Assembly (NCBI GenBank): GCA_015056925.1
Contig: SVFJ01000002.1
Coordinates: forward strand, 1-64,000
Source of the DNA: Lachnospiraceae bacterium
GTDB taxonomy: Bacteria > Bacillota > Clostridia > Lachnospirales > Lachnospiraceae
Length of the DNA stretch: 64,000 bases
Direction: 5' to 3'
Under the pieces are notes generated by a model. The model was not told the origin of the DNA and made no database searches. It saw only the letters and a list, made by a program, of their open reading frames with translations. How positions within the stretch are numbered: position 1 is the first letter of the stretch; each line of letters starts with the position of its first letter. Made by a program: the position numbers and the translations under genes. This document shows, one piece after another, positions 45,879 through 54,412 of the stretch.

Positions 45879-47492
45879 TTACCCCCAATCCTCATCAAGC
45901 CAGTTACGAAGGAGTGTAGCAACCGCTTCCGGATTCTCCTCCACAAACGTATCGATAAGCTTTCCTGCTTCTGATTTCTGTTCAGGCTCAATGCTTTCTA
46001 ACTCTTCCTGCAGTGTAGACTGCAATAAATCCTCTACTGATAACTCTTCTTCCTCTTCAACCTCTCTCTTGCTTCTCAAGCTCATAAATACTACAAAGCC
46101 TAATAATCCAAGAATAATTACAATAAGTACAATCTGTAAGATATCCTTATAAGAAACCTGCTCAACTACTGCATCGATGAACTGTGTTTCCTCGTATGCC
46201 ACAAAGCTTACATTGTTTTCCGGAATACCTGCTGCCATAGCAATGACGCTTACCAAGTCCTCGTCCACCTCGAGCTTTGTCTTTGCTGTATGAGCAATCT
46301 TGTATTCATCCCATGTAATACCATCTAAGAAGCCCTGAAGCTTCACATCTGCTTCTCTGATAATCTTATACTTCACAGCCGTAACCGCTACTGTTGAGTC
46401 CGCATACACGATTTCACCTGTTGACTTTTTCTCATTTGTAATCTTTTCATTTAACAGATAATCCGTAATACTCTCATAAGTACTTGTGTCTGCACCTGAC
46501 TCTGTCTCTAACATGTATCCTGTCTCTGAGTTTGAGTCAGTTCCCGGTACACCGCCGGAGCTTTCTGTTGACTTCTGCTGGTAGATTTCCTGATGTGAGA
46601 AGTAACCCTGCTCCTTTCCATCATTAGTAGAATACTCATGATTTGTAATCTCCTTCTCAGAGAAGTCCATTACCACATTGGTAGCCACCTCAATCTGTGC
46701 AAACTCATTTGTGCCGCTCAGCACCTTCTTAATTTCATTCTTGATATTGGTTTCCGCATTTTCCTTTAAGCTCATCATGGAATCTGCTTTATCAATTACC
46801 GATGTGCTCTCTTCGATTGGAAACCAAAGTGTTCCGTTCTGGTCGATAATTGTAATCTTATCTGTTGTGTCATTTCCTAATGCTGTTGCTACGAATCTTG
46901 CAAGTCCTGCTGCTATCTCCGCATTGAAAGCTGCACCCTCTTTCAACTCCAGTACAACAGATGCTGAGGATTCAAGATTCTGTGCAATCAAAGTACCGTT
47001 ATCCTCAGGAATATCAAGCTGTACGGTTGCTGAAGCAACTGCCTTGTTCTGCTCCAAATCCTCTTCCATCTGACCTTCCAGATAAAGCTTGTATCTCTTT
47101 AGGTTATCCGCCTGAGATGATGTGAAGCTGCCGTTCAAAGCATCCTCTATGCTGTATCCTGATGCCGGTATGCTGTTGGTTCCAAGCAAGAGTCTTGCGT
47201 CTGATTCCTGCTCATCCAGAATCGTGAAGGACAATCCGTCATTGGACACCTTATAGTCCAATCCGTCTCCATCCAGCAATTCCTGAATCGCTCCGGCCTC
47301 CTTTGTAGTTTCACACACTGCAAGCTCTACATACTGCTTACGGGTTAATACCGCAACCAATATAGAGATTGCAATCAATGCTCCCAAGCCAACACAGATT
47401 AAAACCGTCTTCTGCTTTGGCTGGAACTGGTTCCACCACGTCTTCACCTTTTCATAGATTTTGTTCCAAATTTCTAGCAACTTGTCTACCAT
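45879..47492 (-). CDS. fliF: Flagellar MS-ring protein FliF
   Basis: 537 residues. Membrane helices lie at about 28-50 and 455-476. Between them are the ring-building YscJ-like domains with ELAVCETTKEAGAIQELLDG and NGTLIAQNLESSASVVLELK. The C-terminal acidic peptide for FliG binding includes NPEAVATLLRNWLDEDWG. AAGGAGA precedes the ATG. Base of the motor. Confidence 0.97.
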   Translation of the reverse strand: MVDKLLEIWNKIYEKVKTWWNQFQPKQKTVLICVGLGALIAISILVAVLTRKQYVELAVCETTKEAGAIQELLDGDGLDYKVSNDGLSFTILDEQESDARLLLGTNSIPASGYSIEDALNGSFTSSQADNLKRYKLYLEGQMEEDLEQNKAVASATVQLDIPEDNGTLIAQNLESSASVVLELKEGAAFNAEIAAGLARFVATALGNDTTDKITIIDQNGTLWFPIEESTSVIDKADSMMSLKENAETNIKNEIKKVLSGTNEFAQIEVATNVVMDFSEKEITNHEYSTNDGKEQGYFSHQEIYQQKSTESSGGVPGTDSNSETGYMLETESGADTSTYESITDYLLNEKITNEKKSTGEIVYADSTVAVTAVKYKIIREADVKLQGFLDGITWDEYKIAHTAKTKLEVDEDLVSVIAMAAGIPENNVSFVAYEETQFIDAVVEQVSYKDILQIVLIVIILGLLGFVVFMSLRSKREVEEEEELSVEDLLQSTLQEELESIEPEQKSEAGKLIDTFVEENPEAVATLLRNWLDEDWG

Positions 47493-47553
47493 CTCAAGTG
47501 TCTCCTTCTCATGTGCCTTGTTATCGAAATGTCCCCTTAAACACTTCTTATTC

Positions 47554-47634
47554 CATCGTAATTATTCAGTACCTTCATAATTACGATGCAAAAATCCATT
47601 AATAATCGCTTTCAGCGATGAGATTTTTGCTTCT
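47554..47634 (-). promoter_or_regulatory. Paired hairpins in the fliE-fliF gap
   Basis: The 207-bp gap 47493-47699 holds a perfect 12-bp hairpin CATCGTAATTAT (47554-47565)/ATAATTACGATG (47577-47588). An adjacent stem GCAAAAATC/GATTTTTGC encloses CGC-TTTCA-GCG. Neither ends in a clean U-run on the minus strand. They may set transcript stability or differential expression of fliE versus fliF. No supported gene lies in the gap. Confidence 0.5.
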
Positions 47635-47699
47635 TGTATCATTTTTCTTACAGTCTCAGCATTATATGCTTCAACCTCCCAAGCAGTTACATTACATCA

Positions 47700-48035
47700 C
47701 TAAATCTGCATCGACATAATCTCGTTATATGCCGTTAAAAGCTTATCTCTCACAGCTAATGTATACTGTAATGCTGTCTCCGCTTTCTGTGCCGCAATAG
47801 TCAAATCATGTGTATTCTCACTAATTCCCATTGCATACTTCAATTCCTCATTCTCATAATCAGAGATATAATTATTCGTCTCATTGATATTACTGATTGC
47901 CGCATTCAGAATTGAATCAAAACTTTCTTCATTTGCCTCCGTTGTCCCGCCAAGCATGCTTGTCAGTGATTTCTGTATCGCCTCTGAGCTGACATTCATC
48001 AAGCTGTTAATATCATTTGCTGCTGTAATTGTCAT
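47700..48035 (-). CDS. fliE: Flagellar hook-basal body protein FliE
   Basis: 111 residues. The C-terminal signature AAQKAETALQYTLAVRDKLL identifies FliE, which links the MS ring to the rod. The N-terminus is Ser/Asn/Glu-rich. AAAGGCGG upstream of the ATG. Confidence 0.92.
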   Translation of the reverse strand: MTITAANDINSLMNVSSEAIQKSLTSMLGGTTEANEESFDSILNAAISNINETNNYISDYENEELKYAMGISENTHDLTIAAQKAETALQYTLAVRDKLLTAYNEIMSMQI

Positions 48036-48071
48036 TTATTTTCCGCCTTTCTTAATTGCCTGTTCTATCTC

Positions 48072-48566
48072 TTAATTAGCCATCTCCAAGCCCTTAGTTG
48101 CTATGGACTTCGACGCATTGAACGCCGTTGCATTTGCTTCATAAGAACGGCTGGCATCAATTAAGTTTGTCATTTCTGTAATCGTGCTGACATTCGGATA
48201 GGTTACATATCCCGCTTCATCCGCATCAGGATGTGTCGGGTCATATACCTTATTCATCTGGGTCCATGTATCCTCATCCACACTGGCAATCTTTACACCA
48301 TATCCTGCATCTGTAAGTTCAGTTGCATTCAGATGACCAAGCGGTCTGCCTGTCACACGGCTAAACTGCGAGTCTAATACATGTGAAAAGCTTCTTGTCT
48401 CTGTTGCCTGTTTCTCCTGAAAGGTAACTACCTTTCTTACATACGGTCCACCTTCACTTGTTCTGGTAGTCTCCGCATTCGCCACATTTTGTGCGATAAT
48501 ATCCATACGATAACGCTCTGCAGACATACCCGAAGAGCTGATATCAAACGAATCAAACATTCCCAT
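48072..48566 (-). CDS. flgC: Flagellar rod protein FlgC
   Basis: 164 residues with SSSGMSAERYRMDIIAQNVANAE at the start and a C-terminal DASRSYEANATAFNASK helix. AGGGGGA lies 7 nt before the ATG. Proximal rod. Confidence 0.95.
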   Translation of the reverse strand: MGMFDSFDISSSGMSAERYRMDIIAQNVANAETTRTSEGGPYVRKVVTFQEKQATETRSFSHVLDSQFSRVTGRPLGHLNATELTDAGYGVKIASVDEDTWTQMNKVYDPTHPDADEAGYVTYPNVSTITEMTNLIDASRSYEANATAFNASKSIATKGLEMAN

Positions 48567-48612
48567 ACTCTATTCCCCCTGTTTACTGCATTGCAATTTA
48601 TTGCGATGTAGT

Positions 48613-49002
48613 TTACTGCATTGCCATCTTCATCATGGAAAACTCATGATTTACGCTGTCAATAAGACCGTTATATTTAATTTGATTGGCGGCAAGCATA
48701 GCACTTTCATTATCATAGTCTACGTTATTGCCATCATACCGATAGGAAAGCTCCGCATAGTCTGTATATACCTCGGGTTGTAAGTAGTCTAAATCCAGTT
48801 GTTTTACCGTTGCATCTACAGTCTTGCGATCAGAATTTAAAAATGCATATTTTAATTCTGTTTCAAAGCGGATATCCTTTCTCTTGTAGTTCGGAGTATT
48901 TACATTCGCGATGTTATTAGCAAGAATCTCATTCCTTGTTGCTGTCGCATCGGCTGCCGTACCCAGAACATTAATGTAATCATACACGTTTGAACAAAAC
49001 AT
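48613..49002 (-). CDS. flgB: Flagellar rod protein FlgB
   Basis: 129 residues from the ATG at 49002, with AGGAGG 7 nt upstream; a longer frame from 49059 reads through that site. The rod signature EILANNIANVNTPNYKRKDI is intact. First gene of the flagellar cluster, about 180 nt after the predicted promoter. Confidence 0.94.
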   Translation of the reverse strand: MFCSNVYDYINVLGTAADATATRNEILANNIANVNTPNYKRKDIRFETELKYAFLNSDRKTVDATVKQLDLDYLQPEVYTDYAELSYRYDGNNVDYDNESAMLAANQIKYNGLIDSVNHEFSMMKMAMQ

Positions 49003-49185
49003 CTGCACTCCTCCTGTTTGCATGTTAATGTAATCTTCACATATCTTAGCTTCTTGCAAGTGATGCTAATCATTTCTCTTTTATCCAACTATGTTGCTTC
49101 TTCACATAACACAACCGCATGAGCTCGTTTATGTAAATCTTACATTTCACTGTAAATTGACATAATATTACTTGTTTCTTATTCT

Positions 49186-49213
49186 ATTATAAGATATTTT
49201 CAGAATATTTCAA
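49186..49213 (-). promoter_or_regulatory. Predicted fla/che promoter
   Basis: Minus strand: TTGAAA (49208-49213), a 16-bp spacer, and TATAAT (49186-49191). It would give a leader of about 177 nt before flgB. The surrounding sequence is strongly AT-rich. Other weak -10-like sites lie closer to flgB. Confidence 0.55.
49195..49209 (-). promoter_or_regulatory. Candidate CodY box in fla/che promoter
   Basis: AATATTCTGAAAATA on the minus strand matches the CodY consensus at 13 of 15 positions and lies in the promoter spacer, touching the -35. CodY is known to repress the fla/che promoter in Bacillus subtilis, and codY is the next minus-strand gene upstream here. Confidence 0.6.
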
Positions 49214-49365
49214 GAGTAATTTTGATTATTTTTATAAATTATGTAAATTTATGTATCTTATATACATAATTATATCAATTGTTTACATAAATTCAAGTTT
49301 TGTATCTCAATTCATTTTATATGTATTTCTATCATTTATTCTGAGGTTGTACATTTCCCTATAAT

Positions 49366-49655
49366 ACGGAAAATACGCTCCTTCGCTACTTTTTTTCCGT
49401 ACTCTCCTCCATGCGCCTTCCAAAAATACGGAAAATACACTCCTTCCATGCTAGTTTTTCCGTACTCCCCTCCATGCACCTTCCAAAAACACGGAAAATA
49501 CGCTCCTTCCATGCTAGTTTTTCCGTACTCCCCTCCATGCACCTTCCAAAAACACGGAAAATACACTCCTTCCATGCTAGTTTTTCCGTACTCCCCTCCA
49601 TGCACCTTCCAAAAACACGGAAAATACACTCCTTCCATGCTAGTTTTTCCGTACT
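49366..49655. repeat. 63-bp tandem repeat, about 4.6 copies
   Basis: Units start at 49366, 49428, 49491, 49554 and 49617 (62 bp once, then 63 bp exactly). Each unit has CGGAAAA near its start pairing with TTTTCCG about 25 bp later, so each can fold back. The plus strand is strongly pyrimidine-rich. The period is divisible by three and frames stay open, but there is no independent ribosome site. It lies between the fla/che promoter and a divergent plus-strand gene. Related in design, not in sequence, to the 51-bp array at 9603. Confidence 0.9.
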
Positions 49656-49748
49656 CGCGACATTCTTAGAGATTCTCGCACGAATTAGTCGACATAACTT
49701 TTATCTAATATATCCATAACATCTTGTTACGGTAGACGCAATACATCC

Positions 49749-49777
49749 TTGCCATTAGTAAAAATAGGATGTACAAT
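49749..49777 (+). promoter_or_regulatory. Predicted promoter of GNAT-crcB pair
   Basis: TTGCCA (49749-49754), a 17-bp spacer and TACAAT (49772-49777), about 40 nt before the acetyltransferase ATG. Confidence 0.55.
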
Positions 49778-49817
49778 CAAGGAAATAAATTTGAAGTTGC
49801 AAGGGAGATAATCCGGT

Positions 49818-50285
49818 ATGTTGATAAGAAAAGCGACAATGGATGATATTGAAGCATTAAGAGTTCTATATTTAGAATTGGAACAAGATGGGGTCAAATA
49901 TCAACCAGAACACTTTGTAATTGGACATAGAGATGATGAATTTTTCGAGAAAATTTTTGATAGTGAAAATCAGGATATTTTAGTTGCCGAAACAGAATCT
50001 AAAGTGGTTGGATTTTCTCATGTCATGATACTTAAGCAGAAAAATGTGACATGTTTAAAACCACAAACCGTAGTATATATTCAAGATTTAGATGTAATAA
50101 CTGAAATGCGAAGTCAAGGAATTGGCTCTTTATTAATGAAAACAAGTAAAGAATACGGACTAACTCACGGAGCTGATTTCATTAGAACACAAGTGTTTCC
50201 ACAAAATGCAGATGGCTTGAGATTTTATGAAAAAAATGGATTTTGTGAAATGATGAAAACCCTAGAATGTCAATTTGACAAATAG
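49818..50285 (+). CDS. GNAT family N-acetyltransferase
   Basis: 155 residues, a single acetyltransferase domain. The acetyl-CoA-binding motif reads RSQGIGSLLMKTSKEYG near residues 97-113, preceded by the strand VYIQDLDVITEMR. The start MLIRKATMDDIEALRVLY is typical of the family. AAGGGAG is 9 nt before the ATG. The acceptor substrate is unknown. Codon use is more AT-rich than in the flagellar genes, which may point to separate acquisition. Confidence 0.9.
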   Translation: MLIRKATMDDIEALRVLYLELEQDGVKYQPEHFVIGHRDDEFFEKIFDSENQDILVAETESKVVGFSHVMILKQKNVTCLKPQTVVYIQDLDVITEMRSQGIGSLLMKTSKEYGLTHGADFIRTQVFPQNADGLRFYEKNGFCEMMKTLECQFDK

Positions 50286-50338
50286 ATTATTTTTCATAAC
50301 GATAAACAATTCCAATTTAAATTCACAAAGGAGAAAAC

Positions 50339-50713
50339 ATGTTAAATATTATCGCTGTTGGCTTAGGCGGTTTTGCCGGAGCCACTTTACGCTATTTGAT
50401 AGGATTGATTCCACTAAACGAAACAACTACGTTTCCTATCAAAACATTCATCATTAATATCATTGGATGCATCGCAATTGGAATCATTACAGTTGCAGCC
50501 TCAAAGAATCATACATTAAATCCACATTTAATACTCTTTTTAAAAGTTGGAGTATGTGGCGGATTTACTACCTTTTCTACATTTGCATTAGAAACAGCAT
50601 CTTTAATCAAAAATGGTAATGCAGGTATTGCCTTGCTATATATGTTAGGCAGTATGTTAGTAGGTGTCGGCATGGTTTTCATAGCCGAATACTGTACTTT
50701 AAAAATGCTTTAA
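50339..50713 (+). CDS. crcB: Fluoride channel CrcB/FluC
   Basis: 124 residues, four membrane helices. Family motifs are GGFAGATLRYLI, TFIINIIGCIAIG (pore Asn) and GGFTTFSTFALE (Phe box and Na-site region). These channels work as antiparallel dimers that expel fluoride; a single gene implies a homodimer. AAAGGAG precedes the ATG. It follows the acetyltransferase by 53 bp. No fluoride riboswitch is recognised upstream of either gene. Confidence 0.95.
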   Translation: MLNIIAVGLGGFAGATLRYLIGLIPLNETTTFPIKTFIINIIGCIAIGIITVAASKNHTLNPHLILFLKVGVCGGFTTFSTFALETASLIKNGNAGIALLYMLGSMLVGVGMVFIAEYCTLKML

Positions 50714-50784
50714 GCTAATCACTTATTCCATTTCTCTTGTAAACAAATCATCCCTGCTTTCCGATATAATAGTTAGCTAAGGAC

Positions 50785-50821
50785 AGCGCACATTTCAAAG
50801 GATTGACTTGAAATGTGCGCT
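50785..50821 (+). terminator. Intrinsic terminator after crcB
   Basis: A perfect 14-bp stem AGCGCACATTTCAA (50785-50798)/TTGAAATGTGCGCT (50808-50821) with a 9-nt loop, followed by ATTTTATT. Confidence 0.8.
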
Positions 50822-50841
50822 ATTTTATTGCCACAAAAAAC

Positions 50842-51129
50842 TATACCACTTGGACCTTTTGGGAAGTGGTGCAATCCGGAATGCCACAAAAGAATCTACA
50901 TCTTCTGATGATGGCAAAAGAATCGGACTCATGACAGTGGATTCAACTGTATAAAATGAGCGGTATTTGCAACGGCATTCCAGACTCAAATGCCATATAT
51001 ACAAAGAAGCAGGACTGGACTCAAATTATAAGCTCCATCAAGCAAAGCTTCTTACAAAATCCTCAAACCTACAAACAGGCTCTTGACTGTGATAACTTAC
51101 TGTTTACAATGTCAAAAGCTCATAAATAG
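50842..51129 (+). pseudogene. Possible decayed coding remnant
   Basis: One frame reads through about 96 codons with a single internal TGA at 50932-50934, and ends in TAG at 51127-51129. The second part (from about 50935) encodes a protein-like segment with KKQDWTQIISSIKQSF and ends in MSKAHK. No ribosome site precedes the internal ATG at 50956. The family is not recognised. It could equally be non-coding sequence that happens to be open. Confidence 0.3.
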
Positions 51130-51150
51130 TTCGCCCATGTTGGGGTGAAC

Positions 51151-51182
51151 ACAAAAGGGCATATCCAATCGGATATGCCCTT
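51151..51182 (-). terminator. Intrinsic terminator of codY
   Basis: A 12-bp stem AAGGGCATATCC (51155-51166)/GGATATGCCCTT (51171-51182) around AATC. On the minus strand it is followed by TTGTGTT. A further small hairpin (GTTC-CCC/GGG-GAAC, 51129-51150) lies next to it. Confidence 0.85.
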
Positions 51183-51201
51183 ACAATTTAAATTTATTAA
51201 A

Positions 51202-51987
51202 TTACTTATTCAACTGACGCTTTAAAGCTTCTACTTCTTCAAATACTACGTTGTTAAGAACCTTGATGTATGTTCCCTTCATACCTGATGAACGGGACTC
51301 GATAACACCGGCACTCTCAAACTTACGAAGAGCATTAACGATAACGCTTCGTGTGATACCAACTCTGTCAGCAATCTTACTTGCAACAAGGATACCCTCC
51401 ATACCGTTTAACTCATCGAAGATATGTGTAATAGCTTCCATCTCTGAGAATGATAATGTAGAAATAGCAGACTTAACAACTGCAATCTTTCTGTTCTCTT
51501 CTGCACTCTCTTCGCTTACTGCACGAAGCATCTCAAGACCTACTACTGTAGTACCATACTCGCTAAGGATAATATCATCAATATCATACTGCTCGTTGCA
51601 CTTATAGATGAATAATGTTCCTAATCTCTCGCCAGCGATTTCAATTGGAGTAATGATTGCCTGAAATTTGCGTACATCTGTACTCTCAAAACCAAGTGTA
51701 GCAAGGTTAACATTTTCCTTTGTTGAAAGAACTCCTAAAAGTCTCTCATTTAACATAGGATCAATAAATCCACCTACATTGTCTTCTACTAATTCCTTCA
51801 ATTCTTCAACACCTTCACAAGTGCCTACGCCAAGAACCTTACCCTTCTTACTAATTACCAATACATTGGAATTCAAGATATCGCGTAATACCTTACAGAT
51901 ATCATTGAACACAACCTTACTAGAATTATTGTTGTGTAAAAGTTTTCCAATCTTTCTTGTTTTGTCTAACAACTGTACACTACTCAT
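51202..51987 (-). CDS. codY: GTP- and branched-chain amino acid-sensing repressor CodY
   Basis: 261 residues from the ATG at 51987 (MSSVQLLDKTRKIG...), with TTGGAGG upstream; the frame extends further but without a better site. The N-terminal GAF-like ligand domain (1-155) is followed by a winged helix (about 195-250) with the highly conserved ASKIADRVGITRSVIVNALRK. It senses isoleucine/valine/leucine and GTP and represses genes not needed in rich conditions. Located just upstream of flgB, as in Bacillus. It has its own promoter and terminator. Confidence 0.97.
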   Translation of the reverse strand: MSSVQLLDKTRKIGKLLHNNNSSKVVFNDICKVLRDILNSNVLVISKKGKVLGVGTCEGVEELKELVEDNVGGFIDPMLNERLLGVLSTKENVNLATLGFESTDVRKFQAIITPIEIAGERLGTLFIYKCNEQYDIDDIILSEYGTTVVGLEMLRAVSEESAEENRKIAVVKSAISTLSFSEMEAITHIFDELNGMEGILVASKIADRVGITRSVIVNALRKFESAGVIESRSSGMKGTYIKVLNNVVFEEVEALKRQLNK

Positions 51988-52048
51988 TGCAAACCTCCAA
52001 GTTTTTCTTACTACCGGTATAAAAATACCACAATTGTTTATATTTCGC

Positions 52049-52077
52049 ATTTTAACATACGTTGACGGTTTTTTCAA
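52049..52077 (-). promoter_or_regulatory. Predicted codY promoter
   Basis: Minus strand: TTGAAA (52072-52077), a 17-bp spacer, and TAAAAT (52049-52054), with a leader of about 55-60 nt. No good CodY box overlaps it. Confidence 0.6.
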
Positions 52078-52166
52078 TACTTAGTCAGATATTTTAAGAT
52101 TACTTTATTTTTTATCTGAATTGGTTATTTTTTCATGTTTTTACGATAAAAATATATAACTTTTGA

Positions 52167-54236
52167 CTATGCATTTACCATCTTTGTGTGTCCACACTTC
52201 TCATCTGCGCACACTAATTTATTTCCTTTGGTCAACATGACGTTGCCACACTCAGGACATTTCTCATTGGATGGCTTCTGCCATACCATAAAATCACACT
52301 CCGGAATACTCTCACAGCCGTAGTATCTTCTGCCCTTCTTGGTCTTACGGATTACAATATCCTTGCCACACTTCGGACAGGCAACTCCAACCTTTTCAAA
52401 ATATGCCTTTGTGTTTCGGCAATCCGGGAATCCCGGACAAGCAAGGAACTTACCATGAGGACCATATTTGATAACCATTCGTCTACCACATACTTCGCAG
52501 TCCACATCTGATTCCTCATCCGCAATTTCAATGTGCTCTAATTCCTTCTCGGCAATCTTAACTGCTTCATCCAAATCAGGGTAGAAATTAGAAACAACTG
52601 TTTTCCATGAAATCACACCCTCTGCAACTTTATCCAACAGGCTCTCCATGTTGGCTGTAAAGTTCACATCTACAATAGAAGGAAAGGCTTCTTTCATTAC
52701 ATTGTTAACAACCTCTCCAAGCTCAGATACATAAAGACTCTTCTCTTCCTTTACAATATATCTTCTTGCAAGAATCGTTGTAATCGTTGGCGCATAGGTA
52801 CTCGGGCGACCGATTCCCAGCTCCTCTAAGGCTCTAACCAAAGACGCCTCTGTATAATGTGCCGGCGGCTGTGTAAAGTGCTGCTTTGGCTCAAATTCGT
52901 TCAGACTAAGCTTTGTATCCAAATCAATGTCCTTGACCAAGGTATTCACTGCCGTCTTCTCCTCATCCTCATCCTTATACACACTCATAAAGCCGTCAAA
53001 CGCAAGCTTTGAAGCTGCAACTGTAAATCTATGACCATTTGCATCAATCTTCACTGAAGTTGTCTCATACTTTGCAGCAGTCATGCGGCTTGCTACAAAA
53101 CGCTTCCAAATCAGCTGATACAATCTCAGCTGGTCACGACTTAAGGAATCCTTCAACTCTGCCGGTGTATGGTTCAAATCCGTAGGTCTGATTGCTTCAT
53201 GCGCATCCTGAATCTTCTGATTATTCTTCTTATCAGAAACATCCTTTGCTACATAAGCATCCCCATACTGCGTACCGATATATTCCTCAGCCATTGCCAA
53301 AGCTTCATCAGAAATTCTGGTAGAATCCGTACGCAGATAAGTGATAATACCTACCGTACCTTCTCCCTTAATCTCCACACCTTCATATAACTGCTGCGCT
53401 AAACGCATCGTCTTCTGTGTTGAGAAATTCAAGGTCTTGCTTGCTTCCTGCTGTAAGGTAGATGTCGTAAATGGGAGCGGCGGCTTCTTCATACGCTCCC
53501 CCTTCTTCACGTCAGCAACCTTATAGTCTGCACCCTCAAGCTCCTTCAGAATCTTATTTAATTCTTCTTCAGACCCAATTGCAGCCTTCTTATCTCCCTT
53601 ACCATAGTACTGCGCTACCAATGGCTTCTTCTCATGCGGAATCTCAAAAGAAGCATCCAATGTCCAATACTCCTCAGGAATAAAAGCTTCAATCTCTGCC
53701 TCTCTATCACAAATAATGCGAAGCGCTACCGACTGTACACGACCTGCACTCAGTCCTCGCTTAATCTTCCCCCAAAGCAAAGGCGAAATACGGTAACCCA
53801 CCATACGGTCCACCATACGTCTTGCCTGCTGGGCATCAACCAAATCCTTATTAATCTCTCTTGCATTCTTCAAGGATTCCTTTACAGCATTCTTCGTAAT
53901 CTCATTGAAAGCAATACGATAAACCTTCTTATTCTCCAGCTTCAATGCAATATACAAATGCCATGAAATTGCCTCACCCTCACGGTCAGGGTCAGTTGCA
54001 AGATATATCTTCTCAGCTTTGGCAACCTCCTTACGAAGCTTCGCAAGAATGTCACCTTTTCCTCTAATGGTGATATACTTAGGTTCATAATCATTCTCAG
54101 CGGAAAATCCCAACTGACTCTTTGGCAAATCACGAACATGTCCGTTACTTGCCAAAACTTCATAATTTGTTCCTAAGAATTTCTTAATCGTCTTTACCTT
54201 TGCAGGCGACTCCACTATAACTAAATATTTTGCCAT
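52167..54236 (-). CDS. topA: DNA topoisomerase I
   Basis: 689 residues from the ATG at 54236, with AAGGGG 7 nt upstream. The Toprim domain opens with KYLVIVESPAKVKTIKKFLG and contains ATDPDREGEAISWH. The catalytic Tyr is in GIITYLRTDSTRIS. Three C-terminal Cys4 zinc ribbons are visible: CEVCG...CPGFPDC, CPKCG...CESIPEC and CPECG...CADEKC. It relaxes negative supercoils. Part of the conserved dprA-topA-codY-fla synteny. Confidence 0.98.
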   Translation of the reverse strand: MAKYLVIVESPAKVKTIKKFLGTNYEVLASNGHVRDLPKSQLGFSAENDYEPKYITIRGKGDILAKLRKEVAKAEKIYLATDPDREGEAISWHLYIALKLENKKVYRIAFNEITKNAVKESLKNAREINKDLVDAQQARRMVDRMVGYRISPLLWGKIKRGLSAGRVQSVALRIICDREAEIEAFIPEEYWTLDASFEIPHEKKPLVAQYYGKGDKKAAIGSEEELNKILKELEGADYKVADVKKGERMKKPPLPFTTSTLQQEASKTLNFSTQKTMRLAQQLYEGVEIKGEGTVGIITYLRTDSTRISDEALAMAEEYIGTQYGDAYVAKDVSDKKNNQKIQDAHEAIRPTDLNHTPAELKDSLSRDQLRLYQLIWKRFVASRMTAAKYETTSVKIDANGHRFTVAASKLAFDGFMSVYKDEDEEKTAVNTLVKDIDLDTKLSLNEFEPKQHFTQPPAHYTEASLVRALEELGIGRPSTYAPTITTILARRYIVKEEKSLYVSELGEVVNNVMKEAFPSIVDVNFTANMESLLDKVAEGVISWKTVVSNFYPDLDEAVKIAEKELEHIEIADEESDVDCEVCGRRMVIKYGPHGKFLACPGFPDCRNTKAYFEKVGVACPKCGKDIVIRKTKKGRRYYGCESIPECDFMVWQKPSNEKCPECGNVMLTKGNKLVCADEKCGHTKMVNA

Positions 54237-54314
54237 ACAGTTACCCCTTACCACCAAATTCGTTGATTCCTACTATTTTTTCAATTATTAAAATTTTTTC
54301 AGTAATCGTGAACC

Positions 54315-54343
54315 ACTATACACCAAAAAAAATATTGTTGCAA
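54315..54343 (-). promoter_or_regulatory. Predicted topA promoter
   Basis: Minus strand: TTGCAA (54338-54343), a 17-bp spacer, and TATAGT (54315-54320), about 75 nt before the topA ATG, in the 176-bp gap after dprA. No terminator is obvious after dprA, so read-through is also possible. Confidence 0.55.
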
Positions 54344-54412
54344 GTGAATTTTCGTTTTTTTCCCAGTTTTAACCCTTTTCCCGTAATATTTCACACAAAT
54401 TTCATAAAATTC

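Noticed and set aside
47640..47699. Continuation of the fliE frame after its stop as a 40-codon extra gene
   Set aside because: Two stops (TAG TGA) intervene, no start with a ribosome site exists, and the stretch overlaps strong hairpins.
49336..49638. 100-codon minus-strand open frame with 21-residue repeats
   Set aside because: Same reasoning: three frames are open across the 63-bp array, each start lies within a repeat unit, and no independent ribosome site exists.
49366..49655. CRISPR array
   Set aside because: The whole 63-bp unit is conserved, with no unique spacers and no cas genes in the window.
50286..50338. Fluoride riboswitch before crcB
   Set aside because: The gap is 53 bp of AT-rich sequence without the conserved crcB-motif elements; none is seen upstream of the GNAT gene either.
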